From the NCBI GenBank assembly GCA_023014335.1, contig JAECYW010000002.1, positions 3,658,001-3,722,000 on the forward strand: 64,000 nt of DNA, in the 5' to 3' direction. Origin of the DNA: Galerina marginata (Eukaryota; Basidiomycota; Agaricomycetes; Agaricales; Galerinaceae). Shown piece after piece: positions 11,575-23,587 of the stretch. A program made the translations under genes and the position numbers. Position 1 is the first letter of the stretch. Each line of letters starts with the position of its first letter. Under the pieces are notes generated by a model that saw nothing but the letters and a program-made list of their open reading frames with translations, was not told where the DNA came from and did no database searches.

Positions 11575-13195
11575 TTGTTGCCTCATTGTATCCCCACACC
11601 TACGCGGTGGACTCCTCGTTGATGTGGGGTGCTGGGCACGACGATCGTCGCAGATGGTAGGTGTGGTCGACGTGACGTGACGCCAAAAGCGCGCCATGGG
11701 TCCGGAGTCGCTGCAAAATGGTGCGGTGTGGATCAGTTGCACGGTGGTGTTGTTCTTGTTACTCACCTGGTGATTCCCCTTCCCCCCCTCTCCTGAAATC
11801 CCTCGGTTGTCCCATTTCCAGCTGGCATCCCTCGTGGGAGGGGGAGGCACACTAGTGGCTACCACTATTTATCATAAAAACAAGGTAAGTGCCTATAGCT
11901 CCCTGTGTATCTATCCACAGTCTTTATGATAGATCTCATTCCTGTTACCAGGGATAATCATTCTCATAAAGCCTGCGCTTTTTTCATTAAATGTAGGCAA
12001 GGCCTTAGACCTCAATCATAAGCTAGCCTGGATTTTTCATTATCAATTTCATATCTTTCCAAGGCTCTATCATTAGCGATTTCATTGGCTGCTTGGCCAA
12101 TATCATTGCGATTTTCATTAGCTGCTTAGACAATATCATTGCGATTTTCATTAGCTACCTAGGCAATATCATTGCGATTTTCATTAACTGCTTGGCCAAT
12201 ATCATTGCGATTTTCAAAATATAGGCATTTATATACTGTATTTACTATTTGATGTGATTATGTAATATGTTTGTGTGACTTATAAATGGCTTTTACCTGT
12301 CTTTTGACCTATGTTAGGCTCATATTCTGGCCTCAAATCCAAAGTTTATTAGAAATAGGGCCCACTACCCCCCACAGGCAGGCAAACACCAAACAACAAC
12401 AATTTCATAATTAAAACAACAATATCTCCAATAAATAATATAGTAAAAAGTTGCCTAGAATTAATGAAAACCTTAAAGAAATTTCCTATGGCAAAGTTAT
12501 GAAATAGCCCAGAATTCCTATGAAATCATTAGGTAAAGTTATGAAATATTTATGAAAATTGTCAGCCAAACAGTTATGAAATTGCTATGAAAAGTCGCCA
12601 CAGGAAAGTATGAAATATCGCAATGAAATATTCTGACAATAGTTATGAAATTGTCAAAGATATTGCACTGACAATGAAATGAGATTTTCATAACCAACCA
12701 TGACTTTAATGAAAAAAAATGAAATTTCCCTTGGTAAATAATGAAATCGCCTAATGAAATTGCATGGTAACAGGAATGAGATCTATCATAAAGACTGTGG
12801 ATAGATACACAGGGAGCTATAGGCACTTACCTTATTTATATGATAAAAGTGGTAGCCACCAGTCGGAGGCAAGAAGTACTGGGCGTATTTACCCCTCGTC
12901 GTGTGTCCCTGCTGTGACGTGGCGGTAAATGTGGGTTCTGAGGGGCTGACCGACGCTGTAATGGGGTTGGTGTCGGTTAGTCGCACAGCGGGAGTTGCTT
13001 TCTCGACGTACCTGGGCGTGGTTGCCGGGACGTGGCGCCAGAGCGGGGGCAACGCGGAGTGCCGAGGCACTGTAAGGTGCTGTGCGGTGGGTTAATTGGA
13101 CGGCGGCGGTCGTTTTCGTGACTTACCTGGTGACCCTCCCCTCATTTCCCCCTATTTCCGGCCCACATCCCTCATTGGAGAGGAGGGGCGCTCGG
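11575..13195. repeat. Diverged direct duplication flanking the TIR element
   Basis: About 11575-11850 and 12900-13195 resemble each other in direct orientation. Shared landmarks include a cgtggcgcca/cgtgacgccaaa-like block, acttacctggtgaccctccc versus ctcacctggtgattcccctt, and catccctcattggagagga versus catccctcgtgggaggggg. The minus-strand reading has a possible splice donor at the same place in both copies. They may be duplicated exons of an unrecognised gene, now separated by the element between them. Confidence 0.45.
11854..12861. mobile_element. Non-autonomous element with about 97-bp terminal inverted repeats
   Basis: The left arm (11854-11950) begins agtggctaccact and ends cctgttacca. 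The right arm (12765-12861) is its reverse complement with a few differences, ending agtggtagccacca. Both arms contain the block for ctatagctccctgtgtatct followed by atccacagtctttatgatag. The interior (11951-12764) is AT-rich and codes for nothing evident. Its left half has about four copies of aatatcattgcgattttcat; its right half is full of atgaaat words. The design is that of a MITE or a deletion derivative of a DNA transposon. I could not settle a target-site duplication. Confidence 0.8.
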
Positions 13196-13199
13196 AACG

Positions 13200-15655
13200 G
13201 TCCTGGGCGTCGTGTCGGCCATGTTAGATGAGGCTAGTGGGACGGCAGACAGACGGCGAACGTGGCTCGAAGAAGGGGAGGAATGGTGGTGGTGGTTGGA
13301 AGGAAGAAAGCAAGGCGAGGTGGCGCCATCAACGAACCTCGAACTGCGGACTTTTCGATTGATTACATAAAATTACATAAGAATCTTTGTCATAAAAAAA
13401 CCGTCCTCTTTGATTCGAATTCAATGATTCGAGTTCACAAAGGCCAACAGCCCCCGGGCCCGTTGACAGGCGTAGATGGTTCGCAATTGAGGGCTTAAGT
13501 GCGTTGTCAGCGACGCCGTCTTCGTTGCGTCTCTCGGAATCCGGAGCTTGTGTGCGTTGTCAGCGACGCCCTCCGATGCTTTCGTTAGGCGACCTCTTAT
13601 ACTGGCCTCGGCTTCGAAGCCTCCTCTGGCCTTCTTTTTGCACCCTTTGTGCGGACAGGCGGCAGCGGATTGGCAGCGCGCCCAAGTTACTGCTGTTTGA
13701 GAACCGCGAAGTAAGTCTTCGAATAGATAGAAACTTAAATTTGTTCTAACGCATCATTAGGCGATCCGCATTCCACAAACTACTCATATCCTTATTCAAA
13801 TTCTCAGCTCCGTTCTTGAGAGACGCAGATTTACAGGTAGCAGCCCAAAATCTCTGTCACGGCGCCTTGAGCTCCTGCTAGCTCTCCTTCGCAACTTCCC
13901 GAAATTCCTCCGTGAATATTACTTCACTCTCGGCGACGTTATCACTCCTCGGCGTTTCCAACGGAGCAACACCGTCCTTAGCACCTTCCCCTACAATCGT
14001 TCACCCCGACCCACACCTTCACCATGTCGAACTTGACGCCATTCCCAAAATGACCCGCGTCCCCCTTCCCGTTTCACTTCGGGATTGAAAGCGTGTCTTC
14101 CATTCTGACCTTGGTCAGCAGACTTCGGTGAAACTCAATCGCTTGGTCGAGCTCAGGAATGCCCCTCGCGTATTCATCCAGTCTGCCCTCGTCCAACGTC
14201 GTCAAGATTTCAAATGTTCCTTACCTCTTGGTCACGGCCATTCAAAAGCCCCGACATCTGCGCTAACCGGCCTGGGGAACAAGTCTATGTGAAAAGGAAA
14301 ACCCTTGAGCATGAACTTTCTCTGGCCTCCAAGGCTCCTTTCATCACAAACAAGCACGACCTATATAATTCAACAGCTTCGTTTCCACACCCAAGCATCC
14401 GCGTCGAATGCAGGACGACGACTCCCCGACCTCTACACTGACAAGACGTCGCCGTTTCTCCTCCAAAGTTTACTGGCAAGTCTGCTTCCGGCCCCGTGAG
14501 GGTTGTCAAGAAATTGGCTGCTGCAAGGCGACGAGAATGGACGAAATCTTACGAGAGTAATTCGGGGCTTGAGTTGACTGACTTTGAGCTTGCCAACCCT
14601 TTCGTCGTGTCCGCCACGTCGTCCACCTCCGGCTCTAACTCGACGGCATCTGCCCCCTCGGTGCGTCCGCTTCCGCCACGCTGCTCTCCCTTCCACATTT
14701 TCAGCCTACTGTAAAGCAAGACGGGCTCGAACCGATCATAAAATTCGAGCTTGACCTCGAGCTCGAGCGAACGCCCAGGCTTGTCAGTCTGGAGTCCGGC
14801 CAGGAAGCGTCGTCCACTACAAGACAAAGCTAGCCTAATTATCTGGAGTCAGCGACAACCAGGGGTGTCTGAACAAAGGGTTATAAATAACCGTATGTCC
14901 AGATTTGATTCTTGCCGACGTGACGCTCACACGTGCCAAAACTGAACAGGTTCTTATTTCTGGCGCCTCACTCTAAGACTAGAGCGGGCCAGCCTTCGAG
15001 TCCCTTTGGCTGGACATGCCATTTCTTTCTGGGGGAAGACTTCCCTTGTTACAACGAAAGGGCTACTGCAGCGACGCAGAGTTAATCTAAGATCTAAACG
15101 CGCGGACAACTATGACGATGACGATGAGTGGGATCCGCCTATGATTAATGATGATAATAAGGAAGGTTAGCCGAGCACTTGTCTTTTGCGGTCATCTCTT
15201 GGTTGACCTCGTCCTCGTCTGCACAGGCTTGTACCCAAGGGTTCGTTGAGCGGAGTGTTTATACCAGCGGCTCGACGACTGCTTAAGTGGACCTTTTGCG
15301 CGGAGGCTGCTATTTTGTAAACCTCGACCCGAGGCCACATTTTTGGCCACCTCATGACTGCAGCATCTTCATCTCTCGTTATCCGGCATACCCTCGACCT
15401 TCGAGAGTCTCACAAAAAACGAGCTGTTTGCGTTCGGCGTTCCCGAATCACTTTTTCCGCCCGGCAGTCATCCAAGTAACAACATCCAGCACCGGCACGC
15501 AGATCGACATGGGCTGTCATCAGCACAAATTCGACTGGGCACAGCAAACTCGAACGTCATGCGCACAGGCTCTGTGGATGGACGCCCTGCGAGGCGTCGA
15601 GAACTTCAAGATCGACCGGCAGACGGACCTGCGCTTTGGGTCCAGCTCTTCCTTC
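13200..15655. other. No confidently recognisable gene
   Basis: Short open frames only. The stretch 14500-14830 (plus) contains AAARRREWTKSYESNSGLEL and, after a possible intron, IIKFELDLELERTPRLVSLE, which look protein-like but match no family I can name. 15070-15170 holds a short Asp/Met-rich low-complexity run. Confidence 0.4.
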
Positions 15656-15659
15656 GGCA

Positions 15660-16145
15660 CCTTCCGCAAGGCGCTGGAAACTTCTCGCTATGGACGCATT
15701 TGAGCTCCAAGAGCAATGCTGGTCCAGCCACGAGACCATTCTTCTACCTGGAATGTCAGAATCTGGCGAATACCACTGGCAAGATGGTGGCGAGGCATAT
15801 GTCAACGACCCGTCAGGTATCGCAAGCTTACAAGACGCTGCGAGGGAGAAAAACCAGAATGCATACAACGCATACGCCAGAAATGCCAACCAGCAAGCGC
15901 AAGGCTGTCCTCTCGGGGGTCTCTTTGAATTCCAATATGAGGCGGTTATGCCCTTCCCGATTGAACTAGTCCGGCCTCGGAATGGAATGGTCCGTCGCTT
16001 TGTCACAGGGGCGATGTCGTACGGTTCCGCCTCAACGGAAGCTCATTTGGCCCTGGCTGTTGGTATGAATCGTCTTGGCGGCAAACCCAATACTGGTAAA
16101 GGCGGAGAAGACGCAGAGCGGTCCCAGGTTCTTCCCGACAATTAC
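15660..16145 (+). pseudogene. GLT1: Glutamate synthase (GOGAT) fragment
   Basis: One open frame matches the central junction and FMN domain of NADH-glutamate synthase, which makes glutamate from glutamine and 2-oxoglutarate. In order: MDAFELQEQCW, ILLPGMSESGEYHWQDGGEA, NDPSGIASLQDAAREKNQNA, then RRFVTGAMSYGSASTEAHLA, MNRLGGKPNTGKGGEDAERS and QVLPDN. The full enzyme has about 2,100 residues; only about 160 are here. After 16145 the frame stays open but similarity stops. Normally conserved residues are changed: the stretch before RRFVTGAMSYGS reads RPRNGMV where the family has PWTEIV, and the family motif GEGGED is GKGGED. Truncation at both sides and loss of conserved residues mark a relic duplicate. 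Confidence 0.8.
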
Positions 16146-17306
16146 TGCCATATTCCGTGTCCTGCGAAGCAAGTCAGTCCCCAAGCTTTCTTGCTTCAGC
16201 CCGAACAAGAGTTCGGTGACTCGACCAATCGCAGCTCCTCTCGTTTCGAACTTCGCGATCTGGAAGCTTGCATTGAAGTCCAAAATGCCTGTTCGCAAGT
16301 CCATCCCTGTCTCACGTCCTCGACTCCCAACTCGGAGGCGTTTTTGGCACTCTCATCCGACGTTTGCTCAGAGCGCTGGAGAGACTCCAAGGGCTCTGGG
16401 CGTGCACATCCTCGCCAATTTGGTACATACAGTCCGGAACTTAAAAATGCCGTTTGCAAATGTCAGTTCGGTGAGTTTTGGGCTGCCTTTCGGCTGTGCA
16501 ATGGCTCACGACATCTTTCTTCCTCTTTCTCATTCCTTTCTTTATTCTTATAACCAGCTTCTCAAACTCTTTCGGACCTCTAAAATTTTGAAAGCGTTCT
16601 TCGCCGTCTTTCCTTTTCCGAAGACTACGAACAAGAAAGGGCTCCGGCAGCGGGAGGATTGCTGCACTAGCGACAAGGCGAGGTTTAACCTCGCGCCCCT
16701 TTCATTTATATCACCGTTCCGAAAGTATAACCGGACAACTGGGACGACAATGCTTCTATACACACTGCCCCGTTCACCAAAATGAGAGCCATCCCATTGC
16801 AGGTGTTCATACCGACTTTGCGACGCTTGGCTATCCTCTCGTAATGCCGAGCCAGAGATCTCGCTGATTTGCTCTGTCAGGCGGGGTGGGCATCCAGTTC
16901 TCTTTCACCGCGATGTTCTATAGTCTTCTTTTCCCCCTCTTCCATCTCGCATCTTTTCACGAGTCTGCTCGGCAATGGGCTACGGGCCAGACCGTGAACT
17001 GGTGCAGACGAGGTAGCCTGATGGGCATTATTTGGTCAGTTTATATTACCGTGTAACTATAGTAAAGTCCGTTGGATAACTATTACTACAAGGGTTGTGG
17101 CTGCGCCGCGCACCAATGCAAAACGTATTCGGTTAAGCAAGAAGAGCAGCAGGCTCCGCCCAGCATCAGATACATAGTAGTGAGGACCACTAATGTTTTC
17201 ATTGAAACAGACTACAGAGAAGATAAGATAAGATTGTGAGCAGCTTGTGAAGGATGACGAAAAGTCTTGACTTCTCTTTGTATGATTATATACAAGAAGT
17301 ATTCAA
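16146..17306. other. No recognisable gene
   Basis: Open frames from the GLT1 relic continue to about 16785 without family resemblance. 16800-17306 contains no coding signal I trust. Confidence 0.45.
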
Positions 17307-18985
17307 TCACGTTCTATAGTCTGCTGTTTTTCCAGTCATTGTGGCTTTGTTCCATCCCGGGCTTTTATTCTTTAGGACGTCGTACGAAGTCTTGGGAAAG
17401 AAAAAGACATTCCCAATCCTTCCGGGGGTAAGACCGTGGGCTTGATCTTTCTTCATTAAGAGAGGCTCCCAGTCGCCCACGCGGTGGTATAGTTGACCAG
17501 AAAGGAAGATCAACAAGTCTCCAGGGCGATAGCTAGAAAAACCAGGAAATAGGAATTAATCTAGATCAAAGAAGGTTTACTCACGCAAGTTTTACCCGAA
17601 TATCAGGCAGATACATCTCGCCGCCTTTGTAAGACCCAACATTGAAGGCTGCTGTAGGGCCGTCGTCTAGCCCGTCTTGGTGGATAAGTACTGGAAGTTT
17701 CCATACAATTGCTCGACCTATCCAGGGACCAGGGTCGGACTCGTTCCATACACCTGCGTCGAAGGCTTTCTGATATTTAGTATAGATATCAGGAAAGGCA
17801 ACCTTGAAGCATTCTGCCAGGTGAAGGGCTAATGCTCTTGTGGAATTGAAGTAGTGATTCACAGCCATAGTTCCCTGGCCGGTTCGGGAGATATCGCTCG
17901 AAGGGTATAGTAGTCCGTTCTATTGAATTTATCAACTTTTGCAATAACCCAGAAAAGGAAGACAAACCGGATGACCTTGTGCATGCCAGGCATGTACAAG
18001 GTGGAGTACACCAGTTTGTTCAAAACTTATCTTGTCATTTTCCTCTCCAACTCCCTCTCTCTTGTATTGCATTACTTTGTCGGTAGGATGCCGTATGTCC
18101 CTCTCAGCCGCTACAGGAGGTAGGAAAGAATGCAGTAGCTGTGCTGATTGATGATATTGTATCAAGAGGTTGTTCTATGTTGAGACTTAGCAAGACGGTT
18201 AATTTAAAAGTTGCATTTACACTAACGTACCGGAATGCCATCATAGTAAACTCCAATATTGTTTGCTTTGCTCTGTTCCACATCAGCCAGAGTCCGTCCT
18301 TTTGGGCCTGGATATAGACGTCTAACAACCTGTTCAGCAGAGGTCTAGCAGGAAAAATGAAGCGAGAACAACTGAAGAGAAAGAAGATCCCCGACCTGTT
18401 GTGGAAGCTCGGCCTCAGGGAGAGCTTGAGGAAGGGCCCTTATGCGAGATGAAAACACACAGAGCAGTCTGTTTCCATCTTCATCCTCCCAAATTCCCGA
18501 ACAGGCGTCAGCTTCTAGGTTCTGCATCTCCTCAATTACCAAGTTCGATGGATCTTTGGTAAATTTTGAGTTTTTTGGTCTGTTGGTGAGGGCGGCAAGC
18601 TTAATACCAGAGACAGAAAAGACAGGTGTGTTTTCTATCCATTGGTTTGCTTTATATCCTATGGCTTGAAATGCCAATCGCTTTTGCGAGGTTGCAGAAC
18701 GATCTTCTCCACGATTTCCGCCAATAACAGGACTGAAATCCTTGATTGTGGGAGCAGGAACAGGTGCGTTCTTCTAATCATGTGTCAAATCAAGTTACTA
18801 TTAGGGCTCTATCTTTCACAAAGTCGCGCAGAAGTTCATACCGGCTTGGGTTGTCCGCGATGCCGTTTTCTCAACTAAGTAGGTCAGTGAGGCTTTGTCG
18901 TGTCTAAGATGACTGAAATCACCTCCGTTACATCTTCCACAGCAGATGTTGTGCGTTTGCGATTAGCTCGCAATTCTCTTTCCAT
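17307..18985 (-). CDS. 2OG-Fe(II) dioxygenase, possibly TET/JBP-related
   Basis: Multi-exon minus-strand gene with ATG at 18985 and stop at 17307. Early exons give a basic N terminus (MERELRANRKRTTS), then FQAIGYKANQWIENTPVFSV. Later exons give AFPDIYTKYQKAFDAGVWNE and the catalytic double-stranded beta-helix. The iron ligands are visible as HQD in VLIHQDGLDDGPTAAFNVGS (about 17640-17695), followed by YKGGEMYLPDIRVKLAYRPG and the distal His in GQLYHRVGDWEP. The 2-oxoglutarate-binding Arg is probably in TPGRIGNVFFF. All key residues of the fold are present. Fungal members with this GGxxxxPD-PGD pattern are often grouped with TET/JBP-type oxygenases that expanded in Agaricomycetes alongside transposons, which fits this neighbourhood, but substrate cannot be read from sequence. 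Fold sure; TET/JBP grouping tentative. Confidence 0.75.
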
Positions 18986-19438
18986 AGTGTTGAGGAATTG
19001 GGACTGGCTAGGGCGGGAGGAAAAGGGGTTGAGTCCTGTTTTTACCGCCCCAAAACCGCGTCAGAAAGTGCTTACGTAAAGTGTGTGGCGTCCACTTGAC
19101 CGTGACGCGACGTCGAACTTTCTGTTTTTAGATGCGGAACTCATCCAATTAGTTATATCACGTTCTGTTTTCTCTTGGATTGTGCAATGTATTGTATTAG
19201 CAGCATGGGAATATGTAGACGTAGAGTAATTTCTAGGTGTTATAGTACGAATATCGAAACAAGTTTAATACTGGATGAATTATCGTACGTTAGGAGAGCG
19301 TCCTACGTATACCATTAAACTCTGAACCGGAAATCAATTAATGGATGGACTGAACAGTTTTTCTTCTTGCTCGTTGCTCCCTTTCGATTAACCTCCCCTC
19401 TGGAAGACCCCAACAACGCCTCTCGGCCACGAACCGCC

Positions 19439-20030
19439 ATGTGCCTCCCATTCCTGATCATGAGGTCGCTGATCTTCCTAGGTCTCCTCATCCTTCATAG
19501 CTCAGAACGGCCAGCTCCTTCCCAACGGAAGGGATCCCGATCCCGAGCGTACTCGCGATCCCTACGCAGTCCCAGTCAGCCCGGCCATCACTGTCAACTC
19601 AACCAACTCAACCTCTTGCGTCCGCCAACCCTCGTCTTCCGTGCTTCCTCCTGGCAAGCCCATCCCCTGCTCGCCAAAGGACAACCCGACGACGCATAAG
19701 CCGATCTCCGAGTGCGTCTCCACCTCCTTCTGTACCGCCCCCCCAGGCTCGCCCACAAACGCGACCGGTCTTGGGGAGTGCTGCCCACGGGTACCCGTTT
19801 GGGTACGGCGCATACGGCGGGGGAAATGGAAGGAAGAAGAACGCGACGACGATGGAGGCGCCGCCGATGTGCGCGGGCGGGATGTTCTGCCCGGATAAAG
19901 GGAGCGGGCGTCTTTTTTTGTTTGTTGGGTTTGAGCTTCGGTCGGGGGTCCCGACTTTCTGATACTGAACTCGCTGAATTTCTTCGTTTTCTCGTAGGCC
20001 TGCAACACGGTTATTAGGCGAGCTGCGTTC
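19439..20030 (+). pseudogene. Frameshifted small secreted Cys-rich protein
   Basis: An N-terminal hydrophobic signal (MRSLIFLGLLILHS from 19460) is followed, one frame away, by AQNGQLLPNG, the expected mature start. That frame continues through CVRQPSSSVLPPGKPIPCSP and ECVSTSFCTAPPGSPTNATG. Near 19770 the reading must change frame again to give YPFGYGAYGGGNGRKKN and CAGGMFCPDKG. The CAGGMFCP motif and several paired cysteines resemble a secreted fungal family of unknown role. Two uncompensated frame changes without plausible introns make this copy non-functional as read. Confidence 0.45.
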
Positions 20031-21095
20031 GATAGAAGACGTGACCTACGTCAGCGAGCTCGACAGGGGCGCAGCAGGCCGAGGACAGCTCAGAAGTTTC
20101 GTGATACAACATAACTGCCTCGCCCCAGGGCTATTCTACGATCCACACCGCCGCCGTCGGATGCGCAGGGGGCGACGTGCCAAAAAGCAAAGAGGCTATG
20201 CGAGAAGTGCATATTCGACGCCAAGTGCCAGCTGGTGCGGATCTTGTTCTTCATTTGGGTGTGCAGAAATGCGAGATACAGCGGCAAACGTTGATGATGA
20301 TGAAAATGTTTTCAGAACAACTGCGTCTCCAAAACATGAGCGCAGGCGCCAGAGAAAGCGTCCAGGCTGGCGGCCTGGCATTGGTCGGCGACCGTAATGT
20401 TCTTCGTCCTCCGTAAGCGTCCTGAAGAGATTTTTTTTTGTCGTCGTGATCTTCAGTGTTTTCTTCGACAGTTCTTGTACTCTCCGTAATTCATCGTCGC
20501 CAACGGTTCACGAAGAGTATTATTATGAACGTATGAGGTACGTCGACAGTCTCGATCTCACCTTAACTTGAAGCGGCGCTGACTTGAATATGCCAACAGC
20601 CTGCGTCGGTCAACGTTGGCGTTGCATGCCGGTGCTGTTTCTGAGAACCCTCTAGAAATACCGAAGTCGTCAGCCATGACGACAGTTAAAACGAGAAGGG
20701 CGGCATCCAGGATTAACCTACGATGGCGGATGTTATGAGAATTGTATCGCAGGTCTTCAGATTTCGATATTTTGTGAACATAGCACAAGTCCTGTGTTGG
20801 TTAATCTGAGTAGGTTGTTGTGTCGCTTTGCGCTTCGTCGAGTCTGATATCATATATGGTCATTGTTTGAACGGCATTAATGCATCAGGATGCATCCGAA
20901 GTAACCTCTGTGATGAATCGTCAGTAACAGTCATGAAGCAACGGACGGTAGAAAGATAGGCTTAGTAGATAGTAGAAAAAAATCCCAAATAACCGAAGTC
21001 GATATGGCTTTTACAGCCAACCGATACAGATCATTCACTTCCAGTGAAAAGATCCATGCGACCTGCAGTTCTCTGGCGAGATATCCGGCCACGAA
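20031..21095. other. No recognisable gene
   Basis: Short overlapping frames only; nothing resembles a known family. Confidence 0.45.
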
Positions 21096-21376
21096 AGGTA
21101 TTATGATAGAAAATTTGATGGAAAAGGAAGATAGCCCCACCAATCGTTCAGAAGCGCCTTTCGCGAGGAAGGGAAGATAATCAGGACGATGTGGGCCTTG
21201 GGAATCACAGCGTTCAGCTCGACATCGTCGGAATCGGGGTCAAAGCTGAATTTGATGGTTGACTCGCCTCTGGATCGGCTGGTGGCTGCGTACGTTATGC
21301 CCTGCTCGTCGCACAGCCCGGTAAGGAAAGGTCGAGATCCGGCTCCTAGAATGAGGATGTCGATGACCGTTTGCAT
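21096..21376 (-). pseudogene. Truncated NAD(P)-binding Rossmann protein
   Basis: The reading from ATG at 21376 starts VIDILILGAGS, a typical dinucleotide-binding glycine motif, and continues ITYAATSRSRGESTIKFSFD, then AHIVLIIFP. The next part of the family (KGASERLVGL) is found one frame away (about 21125-21165), so there is a frameshift near 21165. Family members have about 250 residues or more; only the first 90 remain. It is a broken copy of an epimerase/SDR-like protein. Confidence 0.55.
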
Positions 21377-21499
21377 GTAGGACCCGCTTTAGTGGGCGAG
21401 GACGGATCTCCCAGAAGAGTTGATGTGAGTTTGGTTTCGATGCTTTCGACCAAACAAAACACATCGGCGACGAAACTAACGACTCGATCTTGAGGACTG

Positions 21500-22567
21500 A
21501 CTTGGATCTGTTGATTGAAGATTCACCGTTCGGTGGGCCCCAGTCGCGCCGTGTACCGCCATCCGTTGAGGCCACTGTCCAACATGGATGTCCAGTTGGT
21601 AAAGAATATGGAAAAATGTGGGTATAGGATATTCCAACTTGATTCCAACGTTGATGCGCCGTCTTCTAATATCTGAATTCCTTTCCAGTGCCATTGGAAC
21701 TGCAAGCAAGAATACTGCTTGCCCATCTCCTGCCCGACCTTGAAAAAAACAATAACGCAAAGCTAAACAGACTACGGGAAACGACTCACATCCGCTATGT
21801 CGACACATTTCAACATGAACGAACCTCTGTTATTCCCGACCTCGTCAGGTTGAAGCAATTTGTGAAAGATGTATTATCGTTTGAGCAGAAAATTTGCTCT
21901 CATACCGCACTTAGGCCTGCCAGGACAAACTCATTCCTTGGCCACCACGGACGCCACTTGCCCTTTGGCAACCTGATAGGTCTAGAAATGCCTACGCCCC
22001 CCGAAAACAATCCACATTGGGCTGGCCTATGCCGACAAGCCCTTTCATTTACAAGACTCCTTTGGCTTGTCCTTAAATGCACAGGGCCGGGTTTCACCCA
22101 TGCGATTTCAGCATGGGAACCCATGAACACTGTTAGAACTCTGACCATAATCTATGGTGATGATGTAAGTTTTCTATCTGAAATCCAATCTTTTACTGTC
22201 TCATTTTATCCCTCAGCAATTTGACGACGACTATGACGAGGATGAGGATGAGGATGAAGACATTGAAAATGGGGACGAGGACGATGAGGATGAGGACAGG
22301 ATAGAAACTCTGCTTCCTTGGAGGACATCTGCGTGGTCTGGCGCCCTTCAACGATTTCCTGGTCTATGTACTCTGAACTTCACCACCAAAGCTGATCTTT
22401 CAAACATGATTGGAGTTCAGGAGGTGGATACAATGACATCCACCTCGAGGATTGATACGGTGTCAATAAGGTTCTACAGATACTTACCTGGGCTTACGAT
22501 GTCAGTGGAGGCTCACTTTAAAAGGCAATTACAAGGACAGCATTTTGGCCCGTGGGCTTCTGTCTAA
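21500..22567 (+). CDS. Hypothetical F-box/LRR-like protein with acidic stretch
   Basis: The exon after the acceptor at 21687-21688 reads VPLELQARILLAHLLPDLEK, the kind of PLEL start seen in Agaricomycete F-box/LRR proteins. The preceding exon reads LDLLIEDSPFGGPQSRRVPP (about 21503-21600) in the correct phase across an intron with donor GTAAAG. An intron at 22166-22218 joins TLTIIYGDD to an Asp/Glu run (22219-22300), then LPWRTSAWSGALQRFPGLCT, ending at the TAA at 22565-22567. I could not find the true start codon, which may lie before 21500. Function unknown. Confidence 0.5.
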
Positions 22568-22710
22568 ACAGCTTGGGCGGCTTTTCTATATTTACTGCGC
22601 GCTATTTATTTTAGTATTAGTAGGGTACCCGTGCTCCGCACGGTGAAAGTTGCTTTCATATGACATAGCCACTGAGGTCCACTGAGAACTTGTAAGAGGA
22701 CTCCCTGCAA

Positions 22711-23197
22711 ATGCTGCTTGACGCTCGACACGGTGCTGGAAAGGTGATCTCGGCGTTAATGAAGGGCGGAGGTACTGAGTTTAGTCGAGTCAATCATGTT
22801 ATCATCCTCAATGACGAGGGCGATCTCCATCACCCTGGTTTTTCGATTATGATAGTTGGTGCACAGAAGAAATCAGACATTTCTCACCTTCTGACTACGG
22901 TCGTTCAGGTTGGTTCATCCCATCTGCATGGAGAACCTAATTTTCTAAGGTCTCCGGGATCCCCTGGCCCTTCACCGGCCCGCCACAGGCATTGATTGGA
23001 ACCTTTACGCAGCCCTCGAGGATACACATGCAGAACGATCATTTGAAGACCAATTGCGAGAAGGCATTGCCCAAGTGACCTTGGATTTTCTGAACGGCGA
23101 TATCAGCGATTCAGAGGAATGTGAGCGCTCCGACTCAGAAAGCAGCTACGCCAGCAGTACGTCTGCTTTATTATTATTTTTATTGCTGTGCTCATGA
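22711..23197 (+). CDS. Hypothetical protein, two exons
   Basis: Exon 1 (from ATG at 22711) reads LLDARHGAGKVISALMKGGG, VNHVIILNDEGDLHHPGFSI and DISHLLTTVVQ. A donor GTTGGT at about 22910 and acceptor CCACAG near 22990 join it to GIDWNLYAALEDTHAERSFE and QVTLDFLNGDISDSEECERS. If unspliced further, a stop falls at 23195-23197; GTACGT at 23158 could alternatively start another intron. No family recognised. It may be a downstream part of the neighbouring acidic-protein gene. Confidence 0.4.
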
Positions 23198-23587
23198 TCC
23201 ATCTTTCAAAAGCCGTCGAAAGTGACGATACACGCGCACCCGAATTATAAAATGATTTTTTACCTCGCAAACGCGCAAGAGATCGAGCTGGGGGCTAGCG
23301 AGCATCCGCTGATATCAACCCCTATGAGGTCGTGATCATGAGAATCATCACGTGTGCAGCCATTTAGTCACATTCTTCCTATCCTCCAAGTAAAGTACCG
23401 CGCGTAGCTCCTATTTCCTGCTCCTTTCCCTGCGGGTTCAATAACGCTCAAGTCTGCGCCCTCTCTCTCTTGATTTCCTCGTTTATTTCCTCTATCCCAT
23501 CACTGTTTTGAAGGCCGTATACCACGTCAACGACGTGGAACAGATGCTAGCGCAGGCAAGCTTTTGACTTTGTCACCAATTCTAATT

